DNA of 64,000 bases, taken from G963663525 sp963663525. Its GTDB lineage: Bacteria > Myxococcota_A > SURF-8 > G963663525. Under the pieces are notes generated by a model. It had not been told where the DNA came from. It made no database searches and worked only from the letters and a program-made list of their open reading frames with translations. Shown here piece after piece: positions 42,801 to 51,436 of the stretch. The position numbers were made by a program, and so were the translations under genes. Numbering within the stretch: position 1 is the first letter of the stretch; every line of letters begins with the position of its first letter. Location of the stretch: contig CAXXHC010000001.1 of assembly GCA_963663525.2 (NCBI GenBank), forward strand, positions 806,001 to 870,000, read 5' to 3'.

Positions 42801-44480
42801 GCCGATCTGCTGGACCTGCTGATTCGCGTGGACCACCCCCGTCCGGGGCTGGTATCCGGCATGTTTCCTCCAGTGGCTCAGGCCGATTGGTGGCATTACG
42901 CTGGGGCGATACAGGAAGTGGCCATCGACTACCTGCCCAAGGATAAAAAGGTCAATATCGTGCGTGCGGATGCCCAATACACCGGTGAAAACGGCGGTGT
43001 ACGCCTGATCGCCGTTGTGGAGGAAATGGGGCTTCTGCCACGGCAGATCAAGGTCAAGGTCCACGCCCACGAACTCGACAACACCTCCTCGTCCTACTTT
43101 TCTTCGCCCGATATCAAACCGTTGTTGACTCGCGAGGTTTCCATCACCGGACTGTCCGAAGTCGAAACCACCGTCGAGGCCGGAGGGCGGCGTGCGGTGG
43201 CCATCGATTTCCAGATTCAGCAAGACAGTCTGTGGTCTCCCGACGCGCCGAGGCTGTTCGGCATCGAAGTGGAGGCATTGGATTTTTCGGACGGTAAAAC
43301 CGATGGTGAGCAACTCGATGTGCTGTATTTTCAGTTCGGTTTGCGGCACATCTCCGTGGTGAACGGACTGGTTCAGTTCAACGGGGACTATCCCTTCTGG
43401 CCCGGTGTCGGGCGGCAGGAAGAAGGCTACGAGGGCCGCAGCCAGGACTGGGATTCGATCCGTTTCGACCTGGAAAAGATCAAAGCGCTTGGTGTACGTT
43501 TTCTGCGAACCGGGCAGATGCCCAATCATCCGTATACATACCTGCTGGCGGACCGGATCGGGCTGGCCGTGCTGGCGGAGATCCCCGCCTGGAAGCTGGA
43601 GGAAACCCACTACGCCGAGCAGAAAACCCGTCCGACGGCGTTGCAGACCTGGAGGGAAACGACGCGGACCCTCCACAACCGCGCCTCGGTCGTGATGCTG
43701 GGCGCGGCATCGGACAGCGCGCCGGGAGAAGATGGACAACTATTGGATTTTGTTGATGAAATGAAGAACGATCTTGCCACATTCTCCGACGATCCGCCTC
43801 TCGTGACGGTGAGTTTCGACGCCGAAACGCTGCTTGGTGACGACAGCGCCCCGGCCTTCGAAGTGCTGGAAAAAACGGCGGACGTGGCCGGAGTCGCCAG
43901 CTACATCGGCACCCGTTACCTGGAAGATTATGACCTCGTGGATTCCGATGTGGGCGTGGGTGGCGCGGGAGAGGATGCCGAAGAGCGAACCAATCAATTT
44001 TTACAGGATTTCAAGGAGAATCTTCCAGACAAGCCTTTAATCATTACCGAATTCGGCCACGTATGGGAATCCTCCGACGATGTGGAGGACCGCCAGCGGC
44101 TGGCCTTCGAAAAAACCTGGGACGGCGCGATCGATTTCTTCCAGATCGACGATGCGGGACGCCGCCAGGAGGAGGGGTACATTTTTTCCGCCGTCTGGTG
44201 GAGCGCTTTCGACTGGTATTCCAGCCAATCCCGGACCCGAAGTATGGGCGTGTTGCAAATGGATCGTCAGAGGCTCAAACCGGCGGGGTGGAAACTGCGC
44301 GAAACCTACACCACATTCGGGGAGGCGAATGCGTCGGACGAGGGCGACATTGTGCCGATTCTTCCCGACAGCCGTTGCGCGTCGATGGATGCCCCGGTCG
44401 GACTGGCGCTGTTCGCGTTGCTTGCGCTTGCTGCGATCCTGCGGCGTTTCAATGGCTTTCGTCAGGGTACGAAGCGGTAA
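39819..44480 (+). CDS. Large secreted GH84-like plus GH2-like multidomain protein
   Basis: 1553 residues with a signal peptide (FLFAFWLAFFSAVPLLHA). Order: discoidin-like sugar-binding domain (about 25-170), fibronectin-III-like segment (170-265), a GH84 beta-N-acetylglucosaminidase-like barrel (265-580), a linker region, a putative Ig domain (DADGLVSWTPETVGLHR), a GH2-type jelly roll, and a GH2-like barrel (about 1190-1500). GH84 landmarks: RLGVWGMNLYVQAPRGD, DFALIFDN, TWQGPERF, LFWDNFSAND, GILVNPMVQVEAGAFTLASY. The GH84 Asp-Asp pair is D386-N387, so the general acid is Asn. In the GH2 part the nucleophile-type ITEFGHVW (E1411) is kept, but the Asn-Glu acid/base pair reads S1298-D1299. The tail (RCASMDAPVGLALFALLALAAILRR, shown in pieces elsewhere) may be a sorting signal. 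GTG 39819 has AGGAG upstream. Confidence 0.8.
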   Translation: MQRRMAFLFAFWLAFFSAVPLLHAAELNLAHDARITLSGIDDDGIEGYPNALEWGVASLRDGDSSTFWKPPTDVDRWRTWIEIDLSPNDAQVALTLERIELEWVGSSPADLWISAGSDPLTMRTWYQGDPGDDATSILLPKEGAPTGVRFVRIDFVTGTLKLAELGLYVAETTLPARPTLEFVEVAGAAVGIGWQAASDVHHYEIERDTGMDATTVRWDTPLTKAGDRPPAAGEVRWRVRSVGFDGRMSAWSEDLVKANYQPPVLTGLALRGVVEGADIAGWSAEVRKRLIQRLGVWGMNLYVQAPRGDATRTEDWRNPPDAAAIETLTELKSWADAFGVRFVYGLYPGMGDAPIDADDALDQAELEERLRPLAEAGITDFALIFDNLQDRADKLLGEDHAQLAARILTWMQGYNPAAMLILTPAVQTGDAERLPDDHLEYLQNLHDLDPAILVTWQGPERFSTRIENGEFPVVADIVGRLPLFWDNFSANDDSDVLPGRRLHFFPVEGRSSTLLASAAGILVNPMVQVEAGAFTLASYAELAENPATYDPESSPWIARAIDSLDPGVPLEEWERLRTVFARHDSLKPDYVALSEIPETVERMEDAISSRDGEVLGKEAAELIDFLTPYYRFPATLRSLLQNRFLRDELDVSLDKFSAQTRAGMLAINLIQALAWGQAGRFISQERELARLRDEEIVRSQDAADEAFSSLFSAAGDYSYEGIFDVKSGSYSESGFSPIEVEALEQARLGQPWNYHVGYNARSEAEWQLDVDSEAAGMSVDADGLVSWTPETVGLHRAVAVKIIDDAVLAVPFEVRAVPSLWEPGENLVAPNTEVVEVDELPVLFQNGQVYPSFGEHNWERLPISGPWRKIRRALDHDLSFAPRDEEVIERMLTEAGTGGEDYFESDPWEDVTLPAVENGLGENGSPEQYFGGIWYAVTVSLPGGSARMRLAMAACSYITDVWAKEEGDDDYYWLGMHEGGSTPAYFEIPSPMRNADLLDLLIRVDHPRPGLVSGMFPPVAQADWWHYAGAIQEVAIDYLPKDKKVNIVRADAQYTGENGGVRLIAVVEEMGLLPRQIKVKVHAHELDNTSSSYFSSPDIKPLLTREVSITGLSEVETTVEAGGRRAVAIDFQIQQDSLWSPDAPRLFGIEVEALDFSDGKTDGEQLDVLYFQFGLRHISVVNGLVQFNGDYPFWPGVGRQEEGYEGRSQDWDSIRFDLEKIKALGVRFLRTGQMPNHPYTYLLADRIGLAVLAEIPAWKLEETHYAEQKTRPTALQTWRETTRTLHNRASVVMLGAASDSAPGEDGQLLDFVDEMKNDLATFSDDPPLVTVSFDAETLLGDDSAPAFEVLEKTADVAGVASYIGTRYLEDYDLVDSDVGVGGAGEDAEERTNQFLQDFKENLPDKPLIITEFGHVWESSDDVEDRQRLAFEKTWDGAIDFFQIDDAGRRQEEGYIFSAVWWSAFDWYSSQSRTRSMGVLQMDRQRLKPAGWKLRETYTTFGEANASDEGDIVPILPDSRCASMDAPVGLALFALLALAAILRRFNGFRQGTKR

Positions 44481-45145
44481 CCCACTCCCCGGACGCTAAG
44501 GATATGGCAGGGATTTTTAGGATCTTTTTCGAACAGCTTGCGTAGCCGCACGATGAAGGCGTCCACGGTGCGGGTTTCGAGCGACGACGAATACCCCCAG
44601 ACTTTCTCCAGCAATTCGGCGCGTGTGACGGGGCGGTCGGCGTTCTCGATCATATATTTCATCACATAACATTCGTAGGGCGTGAGTTGTTTCTGGCCTT
44701 TTTCGGTGCGCGCTTCGAAGGTGTCGAAATCGATGCGGTACGTGTCGAACTCGAACGGACCTTGCGAGTCGTCCTCCCGATGGTACCAGCTTTGCCTCTC
44801 CAGCATTCGTCGGATACGGGCCATCAGTTCGGGCAGGGAAAACGGCTTCGTCATGTAATCGTCCGCTCCGGCGTTCAAGCCGTCCAGTCGATCGTCCTCG
44901 CTGGTTTTCGCCGAAAGGATCAGTACGGGAAAACGGTGATTTCTCTTGCGGATTTTCTGCAGAAGCTCGAAACCGTTCATGCCGGGCAGCATCACGTCGA
45001 GCACCATCATGTCGTAGCTTTCGAAGATTCCCAGCGCGTCCTCCGCACATTCCACGGTATCCACCGTATGGCCTTCGAGTTCGAGGTTGAATTTCAGCCC
45101 CTCGGCGAGGTTCCGTTCATCTTCGACGATCAGCAAACGGTTCAT
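44462..45145 (-). CDS. OmpR/PhoB-family response regulator
   Basis: 227-residue DNA-binding response regulator. The receiver has the acidic pair in IVEDE, the phosphoacceptor D50 (MMVLDVMLPGMNG), Thr/Ser region LILSAKTS and Lys in DYMTKPFSLPEL. The C-terminal winged helix is recognisable from LTPYECYVMKYMIENADRPVTRAELLEKVWGYSS (pieces thereof) to the family ending ILSVRGVGYRFVP. ATG 45145 is preceded by AAGGAG and overlaps the histidine-kinase stop by 4 bp (ATGA). Its own 3' end overlaps the convergent glycosidase gene by 19 bp. Confidence 0.95.
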   Translation of the reverse strand: MNRLLIVEDERNLAEGLKFNLELEGHTVDTVECAEDALGIFESYDMMVLDVMLPGMNGFELLQKIRKRNHRFPVLILSAKTSEDDRLDGLNAGADDYMTKPFSLPELMARIRRMLERQSWYHREDDSQGPFEFDTYRIDFDTFEARTEKGQKQLTPYECYVMKYMIENADRPVTRAELLEKVWGYSSSLETRTVDAFIVRLRKLFEKDPKNPCHILSVRGVGYRFVP

Positions 45146-46023
45146 GCCGTCTCCTTGGCGTTTTCTACGACCGGAATACGGATGTTTACGCACAATCCTT
45201 CCCCCGATCCCTGGCTTTGCGCCCACACCTTCCCCTTATGGGCACGAATGACTTTTTGTACGATGTACAGACCCAGCCCAGTGCCTACAGGGTTGGAACT
45301 GGAGCGATAAAACAATTTGAAAATGCGTTTCAATTCACTGGGTTCCACACCATCGCCCTGATCCTTAATGGTGAGAAACGCCCATTTTCCGCGCCGGTTG
45401 AGCGAGATTTCCACGTTTGCTTTCCCATTGGAATAGCGGATGGAATTGGCCACGACGTTTTTCAGTGCGTTGGAGAACGATTCTTTGTCTACGCGAGCAT
45501 ACACATCGAGTTCGAAATCCAGAGTGATTTTGGCATCCCGTTCCAGTTCTCGATTGGTTTCCAGCAATTCCTTGACGAGTCCGGCGATTTCCAACACTTC
45601 GAAATGGTAAAGCTGCTTGGCGCTTTCGATGCGTGCCGCACCCAACAGGCTCGTGATGGAATCGGACAGGCGGTCGATGTCCCCCAGCATCCGGGTGAGA
45701 AAGCGCGCCCGCTGTTCGTCGTCCAGGCGGCGCAATTGCATGGTTTCAAGGTACAGGCGCAGCGAGGACAACGGGGTCAGCAATTCATGACTGATGCTGG
45801 AGATGAAATTGACCCGTTCGGCATCGAGGCGGCGACTTTTGGTGTAAGAAACGAACACTGTCGTCACGCCGACGATGACCAGAAACATCAACAAAATCCC
45901 CTGGATCATCCACCAGACGTGGGAGGGCCCGGAAGCGGACCAGACGATCCACAGCACCAGAATGGTGATTCCGGCGAGCTGCGCCAGAATAAAAGCCGTG
46001 ATGGGAAAAAATGACTTTTTCAT
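45142..46023 (-). CDS. Membrane sensor histidine kinase
   Basis: 293 residues with two transmembrane helices (ITILVLWIVW region and ILLMFLVIVGVTTVFV) separated by only a few residues, so there is almost no periplasmic sensor. HisKA box FISSISHELLTPLSSLRLYL has His79. The ATPase domain shows the N box (NALKNVVANSIRYSN), G1 (DQGDGVEPSEL), F (FKLFYRSS) and G2 (GTGLGLYIVQKVIRAHKGKV). It is the first gene of a two-gene operon with the response regulator. The intramembrane-sensing type suggests response to envelope state, which is inference. Confidence 0.94.
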   Translation of the reverse strand: MKKSFFPITAFILAQLAGITILVLWIVWSASGPSHVWWMIQGILLMFLVIVGVTTVFVSYTKSRRLDAERVNFISSISHELLTPLSSLRLYLETMQLRRLDDEQRARFLTRMLGDIDRLSDSITSLLGAARIESAKQLYHFEVLEIAGLVKELLETNRELERDAKITLDFELDVYARVDKESFSNALKNVVANSIRYSNGKANVEISLNRRGKWAFLTIKDQGDGVEPSELKRIFKLFYRSSSNPVGTGLGLYIVQKVIRAHKGKVWAQSQGSGEGLCVNIRIPVVENAKETA

Positions 46024-46254
46024 GAGTACACCTTACGTCCGGCGAAATGCAAAAGCAAGGCTAATCCCGTGTATCTTTTTGTTTTTACATAGGAAATACA
46101 ATTCTTACACGCAACGATTCCAACGTTTTGCTCTGTTTTACCGGATGCGGATTTCGTTTCCGTCCGGGGCGAGAAGACGCTGCTTTTCGCCCAGCTTGAC
46201 GAAAACCGTTTTTGACGCGATAATTCCGGGAAAAGAACTATCCCATCGGATTCC

Positions 46255-47754
46255 ATGTCCAAGACATATTTCAAATTCAGCCGTGTGGCGATCACTATTT
46301 TAAGTTTCGCCGCCCTACTGCTTGCCTGCGAAGCGGAGCGCTCTACACCCGACGAGGCTGGCGGTTTGCCACTGCACGTGCGGAAGGTGGTATTGCGCGA
46401 CCTGGAACAGATCAAACGCGACGGAGTCCTGCGCCTGGCGACCCGCAACAACGAAACCAATTATTTCCTGTTCAAGGGCGCGCAAATGGGATTCGAATTC
46501 GACCTTATCCACAAATTCGCCAAGGAAAACGACCTGTTTGTCGAGGTCGTACCTGCGAATTCCTGGGAAAAAATGGTCGAACTTCTCGACGCAGGGCAGG
46601 TGGATGTCATCGGGGCCGGGGTGACGCCTTCTATCGAACGCGAGGCCCTGGTGGATTTCTCGATTCCCTACCGGGAAACGGTTCAAGTAGCGGTTTTTTC
46701 AAAAGATATCGAATCCTTCGAGCACCCGGAAGATCTTTTCAATCACGAAATCCACATACGGGAAAACAGCCCCGCGCTCGATGCCGTACGGCAACTCGAA
46801 ATCCGCTTCGGCAGGGAGGCGGATCTCACCCTGTTGCCGGAAACGCTGGAGGAATCGGAGGTTTTGCAGCAGGTGGCGTCGGGAGAGATCAAAGTTACGG
46901 TGGCCGACCGAAGCGTCGCCGAGCTTGAAGCCGCCTCCACCGAGGGGCTTCGTATCGGACCGCCTGTGGGTGAATTGTGGGGTGTATCCTTTGCGATGAG
47001 ACAGAACGCCCCACAACTGAAAAAGGCACTCGATACCTTTTTGGCGCGGATCCTGAAACGCAAATGGTATGCGATCATCCAGCAACGCTACTATGCCGAC
47101 CGGGGGCGGCTGGCCCGTCAGCGCAACCACAACCAGTTCACGCTGTCATCCGGCAGGCTTTCCCGCTGGGACGAACTTTTCCGCAAATATGCCGAACAGT
47201 ACGATTTCGACTGGCGGCTGATCGCCGCGCTGGCCTGGCATGAATCCAGTTTCGATCCGTCCTCGAAAAGCTGGGTCGGGGCCAAAGGCATCATGCAGAT
47301 CATGCCCGCTGCCGCCAAAGACCTGAAAATGGACTGTTTTTCATCCAACGAAGCCAATATTCACTGCGGAGTGCGGTTTCTGTCGCGGCTGCGATCCCAG
47401 TTTCCGCATGTGGATGAGGAAGAACGCATCAAATTCGCGCTGGCGGCCTTCAACGCGGGGGCTGGGCACGTTCGGGACGCTCGTGTGCTCTGCCTGGACT
47501 ACAAACTCAACCCGATGGTCTGGGAAAACCACGTCGAACAGGCCCTTTTGCACCTGATGAGTTGGCACTATTACCGACAATATCGAAGCGGCTACTGTGA
47601 CGGTCGCCAGACGGTCAACTACGTGAACGGTATCCTTACCCTCTACCGCACCTACCAGCAGACCGTTCCCCTCTCTCCGGAGTCCGAAGAAACCGAGCCG
47701 AAAGAGGAAGGTTCCGAGGCCACAACGAACAAACCCTTGACCGCAACCCGCTGA
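46255..47754 (+). CDS. mltF: MltF-like membrane-bound lytic murein transglycosylase
   Basis: 499-residue lipoprotein (SFAALLLAC). An amino-acid-binding-protein-like domain (SBP_bac_3, about residues 55-290: GVLRLATRNNETNYFLF, GFEFDLIHKFAKEN, VDVIGAGVTPSIEREALVDFS) is followed by an SLT catalytic domain. The catalytic glutamate is E330 in ALAWHESSFDP, with GAKGIMQIMPAAAK and ALAAFNAGAGHV. This domain pair is the MltF architecture, in which the periplasmic-binding-like domain regulates peptidoglycan cleavage. The tail is Glu-rich. It is divergent from the histidine kinase gene across about 230 bp. Confidence 0.92.
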   Translation: MSKTYFKFSRVAITILSFAALLLACEAERSTPDEAGGLPLHVRKVVLRDLEQIKRDGVLRLATRNNETNYFLFKGAQMGFEFDLIHKFAKENDLFVEVVPANSWEKMVELLDAGQVDVIGAGVTPSIEREALVDFSIPYRETVQVAVFSKDIESFEHPEDLFNHEIHIRENSPALDAVRQLEIRFGREADLTLLPETLEESEVLQQVASGEIKVTVADRSVAELEAASTEGLRIGPPVGELWGVSFAMRQNAPQLKKALDTFLARILKRKWYAIIQQRYYADRGRLARQRNHNQFTLSSGRLSRWDELFRKYAEQYDFDWRLIAALAWHESSFDPSSKSWVGAKGIMQIMPAAAKDLKMDCFSSNEANIHCGVRFLSRLRSQFPHVDEEERIKFALAAFNAGAGHVRDARVLCLDYKLNPMVWENHVEQALLHLMSWHYYRQYRSGYCDGRQTVNYVNGILTLYRTYQQTVPLSPESEETEPKEEGSEATTNKPLTATR

Positions 47755-47895
47755 TTGGTCAAAATACAATAAAATTGACGTTGCATGTTTCACGATAGAT
47801 CCGAACGGTCGTTTGAAAACCATACAATCCGAGGGGTTGCAACGGTTTCGTTGCGTCGCGTTCTTCCTTCCGTCCACGATTGAAAGAGGAAGAGA

Positions 47896-49752
47896 ATGGC
47901 ATATATTGATTCTTACCTGCGAGTCATGTCCCAAATCGGTGCGTACTGCCTCGAAATCAGCGGAGACGCCAAACCGAAGTTCGTTTCGACCTCGGGGCCG
48001 AGGGAAATCGGTGAAATCCTGAAGGAAAAACAGGCCCAGCGTATCATGGCCGAGTTGATGAACGCCCAGAGTAAGGCCGAACTCGGCAAGGAAGGGCGGA
48101 CGTTTTTCGAATACGGCTACGAAAACCAGACCTTTAAAATCAAGGTGTTCTGGCAGGGCAGAATGATTAAAGGGCGGATTCTCGAACTGGGTTCCGCTCC
48201 CGACGAGGAAATCACCCGTTACGACCAGGAGGCGTTACAGACGGTCGGCAATCGACATGCCCAGTCTCGGGATACGGATATGGAACGATTGCAGTCTTCG
48301 TCCGCCGCCCAAACCACACCTCTCGCGCCCGCACCCGAACCGGTTTCCATGAGCATGGAGTTGGTCGATGACGACTCGACTTTCGCCGACGTTCCCGCGC
48401 CTTCCGAACCTGCGTCGCCCGGAGCCGTTGCCGCTCCCTTCGCCGCTTCGCCACAGGTCGCCGCGCCTGGACCCGGCACCCCACCTCCTCCTGCCGGAAT
48501 GGATTTCGCCCAGGCGGCAGGTGCTCAGCAAAGCGTGGTGATCGCCACCGGCCAAGATAAATACAAAGGTCTCGACGCCGAGCCGCCGAAGCGAGCGCGA
48601 CCTGTACGCTGGCCCGGAAAACCGTTGATCGATCCCAATACCAACAAAGACATTTCGCTCGAGTATCTGCTGTCGCGGATGGTCGAGCTCAAGGCCAGCG
48701 ACCTTCACATTTCCAGCAATGCCAAGCCGATTTACCGTATCGACGGCGAAATGCAGACTCAGGAGCAGTACCCGCTGGTTTCTCCCGAAAACATGGGCGC
48801 GATTTTGAAAACCATCGATCCCGAACTCAACCGAGCGGAATTCGAGGACACCAACGACACGGATTTCGCGTTCGAAATCAAAGGGTACGGTCGTTTCCGC
48901 GTGAATTACTTCCGCGACCGTCACGGACCCGGCGCGGTGTTCCGGCAGATTCCGTATAAAATCCTCACAGCCGATCAGCTCGGAATGAGCGATACCCTGA
49001 AGAATCTCGCCCAGTTGTCCAAAGGGCTCGTGCTCGTAACCGGCCCGACCGGTTCGGGTAAATCCACGACGCTTGCAGCAATCATCGACGTCGCCAATCG
49101 CACCCGGACGGACCACATCATCACCATCGAAGACCCCATCGAGTTCGTGCACGAGAACATCAAATGCCTCGTCAACCAACGCGAGGTTCGTACGCATACC
49201 GACGGCTTCAAGTCGGCTCTGCGCGCCGCCCTTCGCGAAGACCCGGACATCGTACTCGTCGGCGAAATGCGCGACCTCGAAACCGTGTCGATTGCCATGG
49301 AAACCGCCGAAACGGGCCACCTTGTGTTTGGTACGTTGCATACCACCACGGCCATTGCCACCATCGATCGTCTGATCGATATCTTCCCTTCCGACCAACA
49401 GGACCAGGTACGAACCACTCTCTCAGACTCGCTCAAAGCCGTCATTGCGCAGAACCTTTTAAAGCGCAAAGAAGGCGGGCGCGTCGCCGCGCAAGAGGTG
49501 TTGATTGTCACCAACTCGGTTTCAAACCTGATTCGCGAGAATAAAAACCACCAGATTCTTTCCCAGATGCAGATGGGGAAAAAGTACGGGATGCGAACGA
49601 TGGACGAGGAGTTGCTGCGCTACGTGCAGAAAAAAATTGTCAGCCCCGAAGAAGCATTCGCCAAAGCGCCGGACAAAATCTCCATCGCCGAAGTATTCGA
49701 GAAAAACCGCATCCGCGTGCGCAAGCTTGATGCTATAGAACCACAGGGATAG
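47896..49752 (+). CDS. pilT: PilT-type pilus retraction ATPase with extra N-terminal domain
   Basis: 618 residues against about 345-400 for typical PilT. Residues about 255-618 form a complete PilT: LLSRMVELKASDLHISSNAKP, Walker A GPTGSGKST (from residue 383), the Asp box, Walker B region ALREDPDIVLVGEMRDLET with the PilT-type GEMRD, and the His box TGHLVFGTLHT. The first 97 residues align with the PilT N-domain itself (SYLRVMSQIGAYCLEISGDAKP against YLLSRMVELKASDLHISSNAKP) but lack the charged DLH motif. A Pro/Ala/Ser-rich linker of about 150 residues joins them. SD AGAGGAAGAG precedes ATG 47896. No other pilus gene is adjacent. Confidence 0.93.
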   Translation: MAYIDSYLRVMSQIGAYCLEISGDAKPKFVSTSGPREIGEILKEKQAQRIMAELMNAQSKAELGKEGRTFFEYGYENQTFKIKVFWQGRMIKGRILELGSAPDEEITRYDQEALQTVGNRHAQSRDTDMERLQSSSAAQTTPLAPAPEPVSMSMELVDDDSTFADVPAPSEPASPGAVAAPFAASPQVAAPGPGTPPPPAGMDFAQAAGAQQSVVIATGQDKYKGLDAEPPKRARPVRWPGKPLIDPNTNKDISLEYLLSRMVELKASDLHISSNAKPIYRIDGEMQTQEQYPLVSPENMGAILKTIDPELNRAEFEDTNDTDFAFEIKGYGRFRVNYFRDRHGPGAVFRQIPYKILTADQLGMSDTLKNLAQLSKGLVLVTGPTGSGKSTTLAAIIDVANRTRTDHIITIEDPIEFVHENIKCLVNQREVRTHTDGFKSALRAALREDPDIVLVGEMRDLETVSIAMETAETGHLVFGTLHTTTAIATIDRLIDIFPSDQQDQVRTTLSDSLKAVIAQNLLKRKEGGRVAAQEVLIVTNSVSNLIRENKNHQILSQMQMGKKYGMRTMDEELLRYVQKKIVSPEEAFAKAPDKISIAEVFEKNRIRVRKLDAIEPQG

Positions 49753-49773
49753 ACGAAATACAGGAGAAAAAAA

Positions 49774-49803
49774 GAAGCCCGGCTATTAGACAAGCCGGGT
49801 TTC
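49774..49803. terminator. Bidirectional terminator between pilT and the SRPBCC gene
   Basis: GAAGCCCGGCT and AGCCGGGTTTC form an 11-bp stem with an 8-base loop, flanked by an A-run on the left and T-rich sequence on the right. It serves convergent genes; the last base coincides with the stop codon of the minus-strand gene. Confidence 0.8.
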
Positions 49804-50474
49804 TACTTCTTTGTTTCCACAGCCTTTTTCACGGCGAGCACCACATCCGGCATCGAGTTGTACGTCAACATTTTCACGATGAAATCGGGCAGCGGCAAGC
49901 CTGGATCGGTGAACACGTGGTAGACGACCAACGTCTTTTTTCCGTCTTCCATCGGGTGAAATTTCCAGTAGCCGCTGGTGGTTTTGAAGCCCCCGCAGAC
50001 GAATTCCCATTCAATCAGATTTTCCCCGAAATGGTAGACGTTGAGCTTGTAGTAAATTTCCTTCCAGGCGATTTTAATCCAGAATTCCACTTGAGCCAGA
50101 TTGCCGTTCCAAGAGGCTTGGGCTTTTTTCAAATGGGGCATCTTGCCCACCTGGCTTTTGAAATCCTTGAGAAACGCCATGATTTTGCTCGGGGGAGCAG
50201 CAATCAGGCTGTACGCTTCCATCCGTTTTGCGTCGCCTTTGCGACCGATTTCCTTAAGTACCACACGCCCGCGTTCCAGGCGTTGCAACTCCTTGGCGTT
50301 CAAGGAGGGCGGTTCGCCCAAATCCGTGAGAACCTTGAGTTTTTCCTCTTCCGGGGTCAGCCGGTGGAAGATCGGATTGGGATTGGTGAACTCGCATTGT
50401 TCGTCGGCGTATACGAGTGCGGATGTCCAGTAAAGAAACATTGGAATTGCAAGGATGCAAAGGGAGGGTCGCAT
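49803..50474 (-). CDS. Secreted SRPBCC/START-like protein
   Basis: 223 residues with a signal peptide (LCILAIPMFLYWTSALVYA). The mature region resembles the SRPBCC (polyketide cyclase/START-like) ligand-binding fold: YSLIAAPPSKIMAFLKDFKS is the usual helix-grip start, followed by strands ASWNGNLAQVEFWIKIAWKEI and a long C-terminal helix (VVLAVKKAVETKK). Ligand unknown; periplasmic members are few. ATG 50474 has GGAAGGA upstream; a longer in-frame start at 50558 is unlikely because it would bury the signal. Confidence 0.7.
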   Translation of the reverse strand: MRPSLCILAIPMFLYWTSALVYADEQCEFTNPNPIFHRLTPEEEKLKVLTDLGEPPSLNAKELQRLERGRVVLKEIGRKGDAKRMEAYSLIAAPPSKIMAFLKDFKSQVGKMPHLKKAQASWNGNLAQVEFWIKIAWKEIYYKLNVYHFGENLIEWEFVCGGFKTTSGYWKFHPMEDGKKTLVVYHVFTDPGLPLPDFIVKMLTYNSMPDVVLAVKKAVETKK

Positions 50475-50604
50475 GGAAAATCCTTCCGTTCGGAAATGCA
50501 CAAAGAATCGCAAATCCCTTGTACGTCTTCGTGGTTCATGATAATAGATTTTATGCAAAACGAATCACGGATGAAACCAAAAAGTCATTCGAAGGAGAAA
50601 GGCC

Positions 50605-51360
50605 ATGTCCGGTCACAGCAAATGGCATAGTATCAAGCATAAAAAGGCAGCAACCGATGCCAAACGCGGCAAGCTGTTTACCAAGCTCATCAAGGAAATC
50701 ACCATTGCGGCAAGAGGAGGGAGCGACCTTTCCGGAAACCCCCGCCTGCGCACCGCCGTAGCCACCGCAAAAGCCAACTCGATGCCCAACGACAACATCG
50801 AGCGCGCCATCAAAAAAGGATCGGGCGAACTGGATGGCTCGACCATCGACGAATACACCTACGAGGGCTACGGTCCCGGAGGCACGGCGCTGATTATCGC
50901 GGTAGCTACCGACAACCGCAACCGCACCACCGCCGAAGTTCGGCACATTCTCTCGAAAAACGGCGGAAACCTGGGTGAAAACGGCTGCGTAGCCTGGATG
51001 TTCGACAAAAAGGGCCTGTTGGTTTTCGACAAGACCGATGAGGTGGACGAAGACAAGCTGATGGAAATCGGCCTGGAAGCGGACGGCTTCGAGGACATTC
51101 AGGAAGAAGAAGACCAGTTGCTGGTTTACACCGAGTATTCCAAGCTGTACGTCGTCAAGGATGTTTTCGACGAAGCGGGTATCGAAGCCAAAGAAGCCAA
51201 AATCGACATGGTGCCCCAGAACACCAACAAGGTGGAGGGGAAAAAGGTCGAGCAGATCATGCGACTTCTGGATATGCTCGAAGACAACGACGATGTGGTC
51301 GAAGTGTACTCTAACTCCGATATTTCCGACGAGGAACTAGAACGCCTCGCCGGAAACTGA
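50605..51360 (+). CDS. yebC: YebC/PmpR-family protein
   Basis: 251-residue member of the conserved YebC family, described as transcriptional regulators and more recently as helping ribosomes through polyproline stretches. The signature MSGHSKWHSIKHKKAATDAKRGKLFTKL (in parts) begins the protein; NDNIERAIKKG, YEGYGPGGTALIIAV and the TDNRNRT segment follow. SD GGAGAAAGG precedes the start. As in many proteobacteria it is followed directly by ruvC and ruvA. Confidence 0.95.
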   Translation: MSGHSKWHSIKHKKAATDAKRGKLFTKLIKEITIAARGGSDLSGNPRLRTAVATAKANSMPNDNIERAIKKGSGELDGSTIDEYTYEGYGPGGTALIIAVATDNRNRTTAEVRHILSKNGGNLGENGCVAWMFDKKGLLVFDKTDEVDEDKLMEIGLEADGFEDIQEEEDQLLVYTEYSKLYVVKDVFDEAGIEAKEAKIDMVPQNTNKVEGKKVEQIMRLLDMLEDNDDVVEVYSNSDISDEELERLAGN

Positions 51361-51386
51361 TCTGGACCAAGAGCCACGATACGAGC

Positions 51387-51410
51387 AAAAGCGGGTTTCG
51401 GCCCGCTTTT
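51387..51410 (+). terminator. Intrinsic terminator between yebC and ruvC
   Basis: AAAAGCGGG and CCCGCTTTT pair over 9 bp with a 6-base loop, ending in CTTTTCTTG. It sits 26 bp after the yebC stop and 26 bp before ruvC, so it may attenuate rather than fully stop read-through. Confidence 0.75.
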
Positions 51411-51436
51411 CTTGTGGAAGGCACGGAAAGAGAGCG

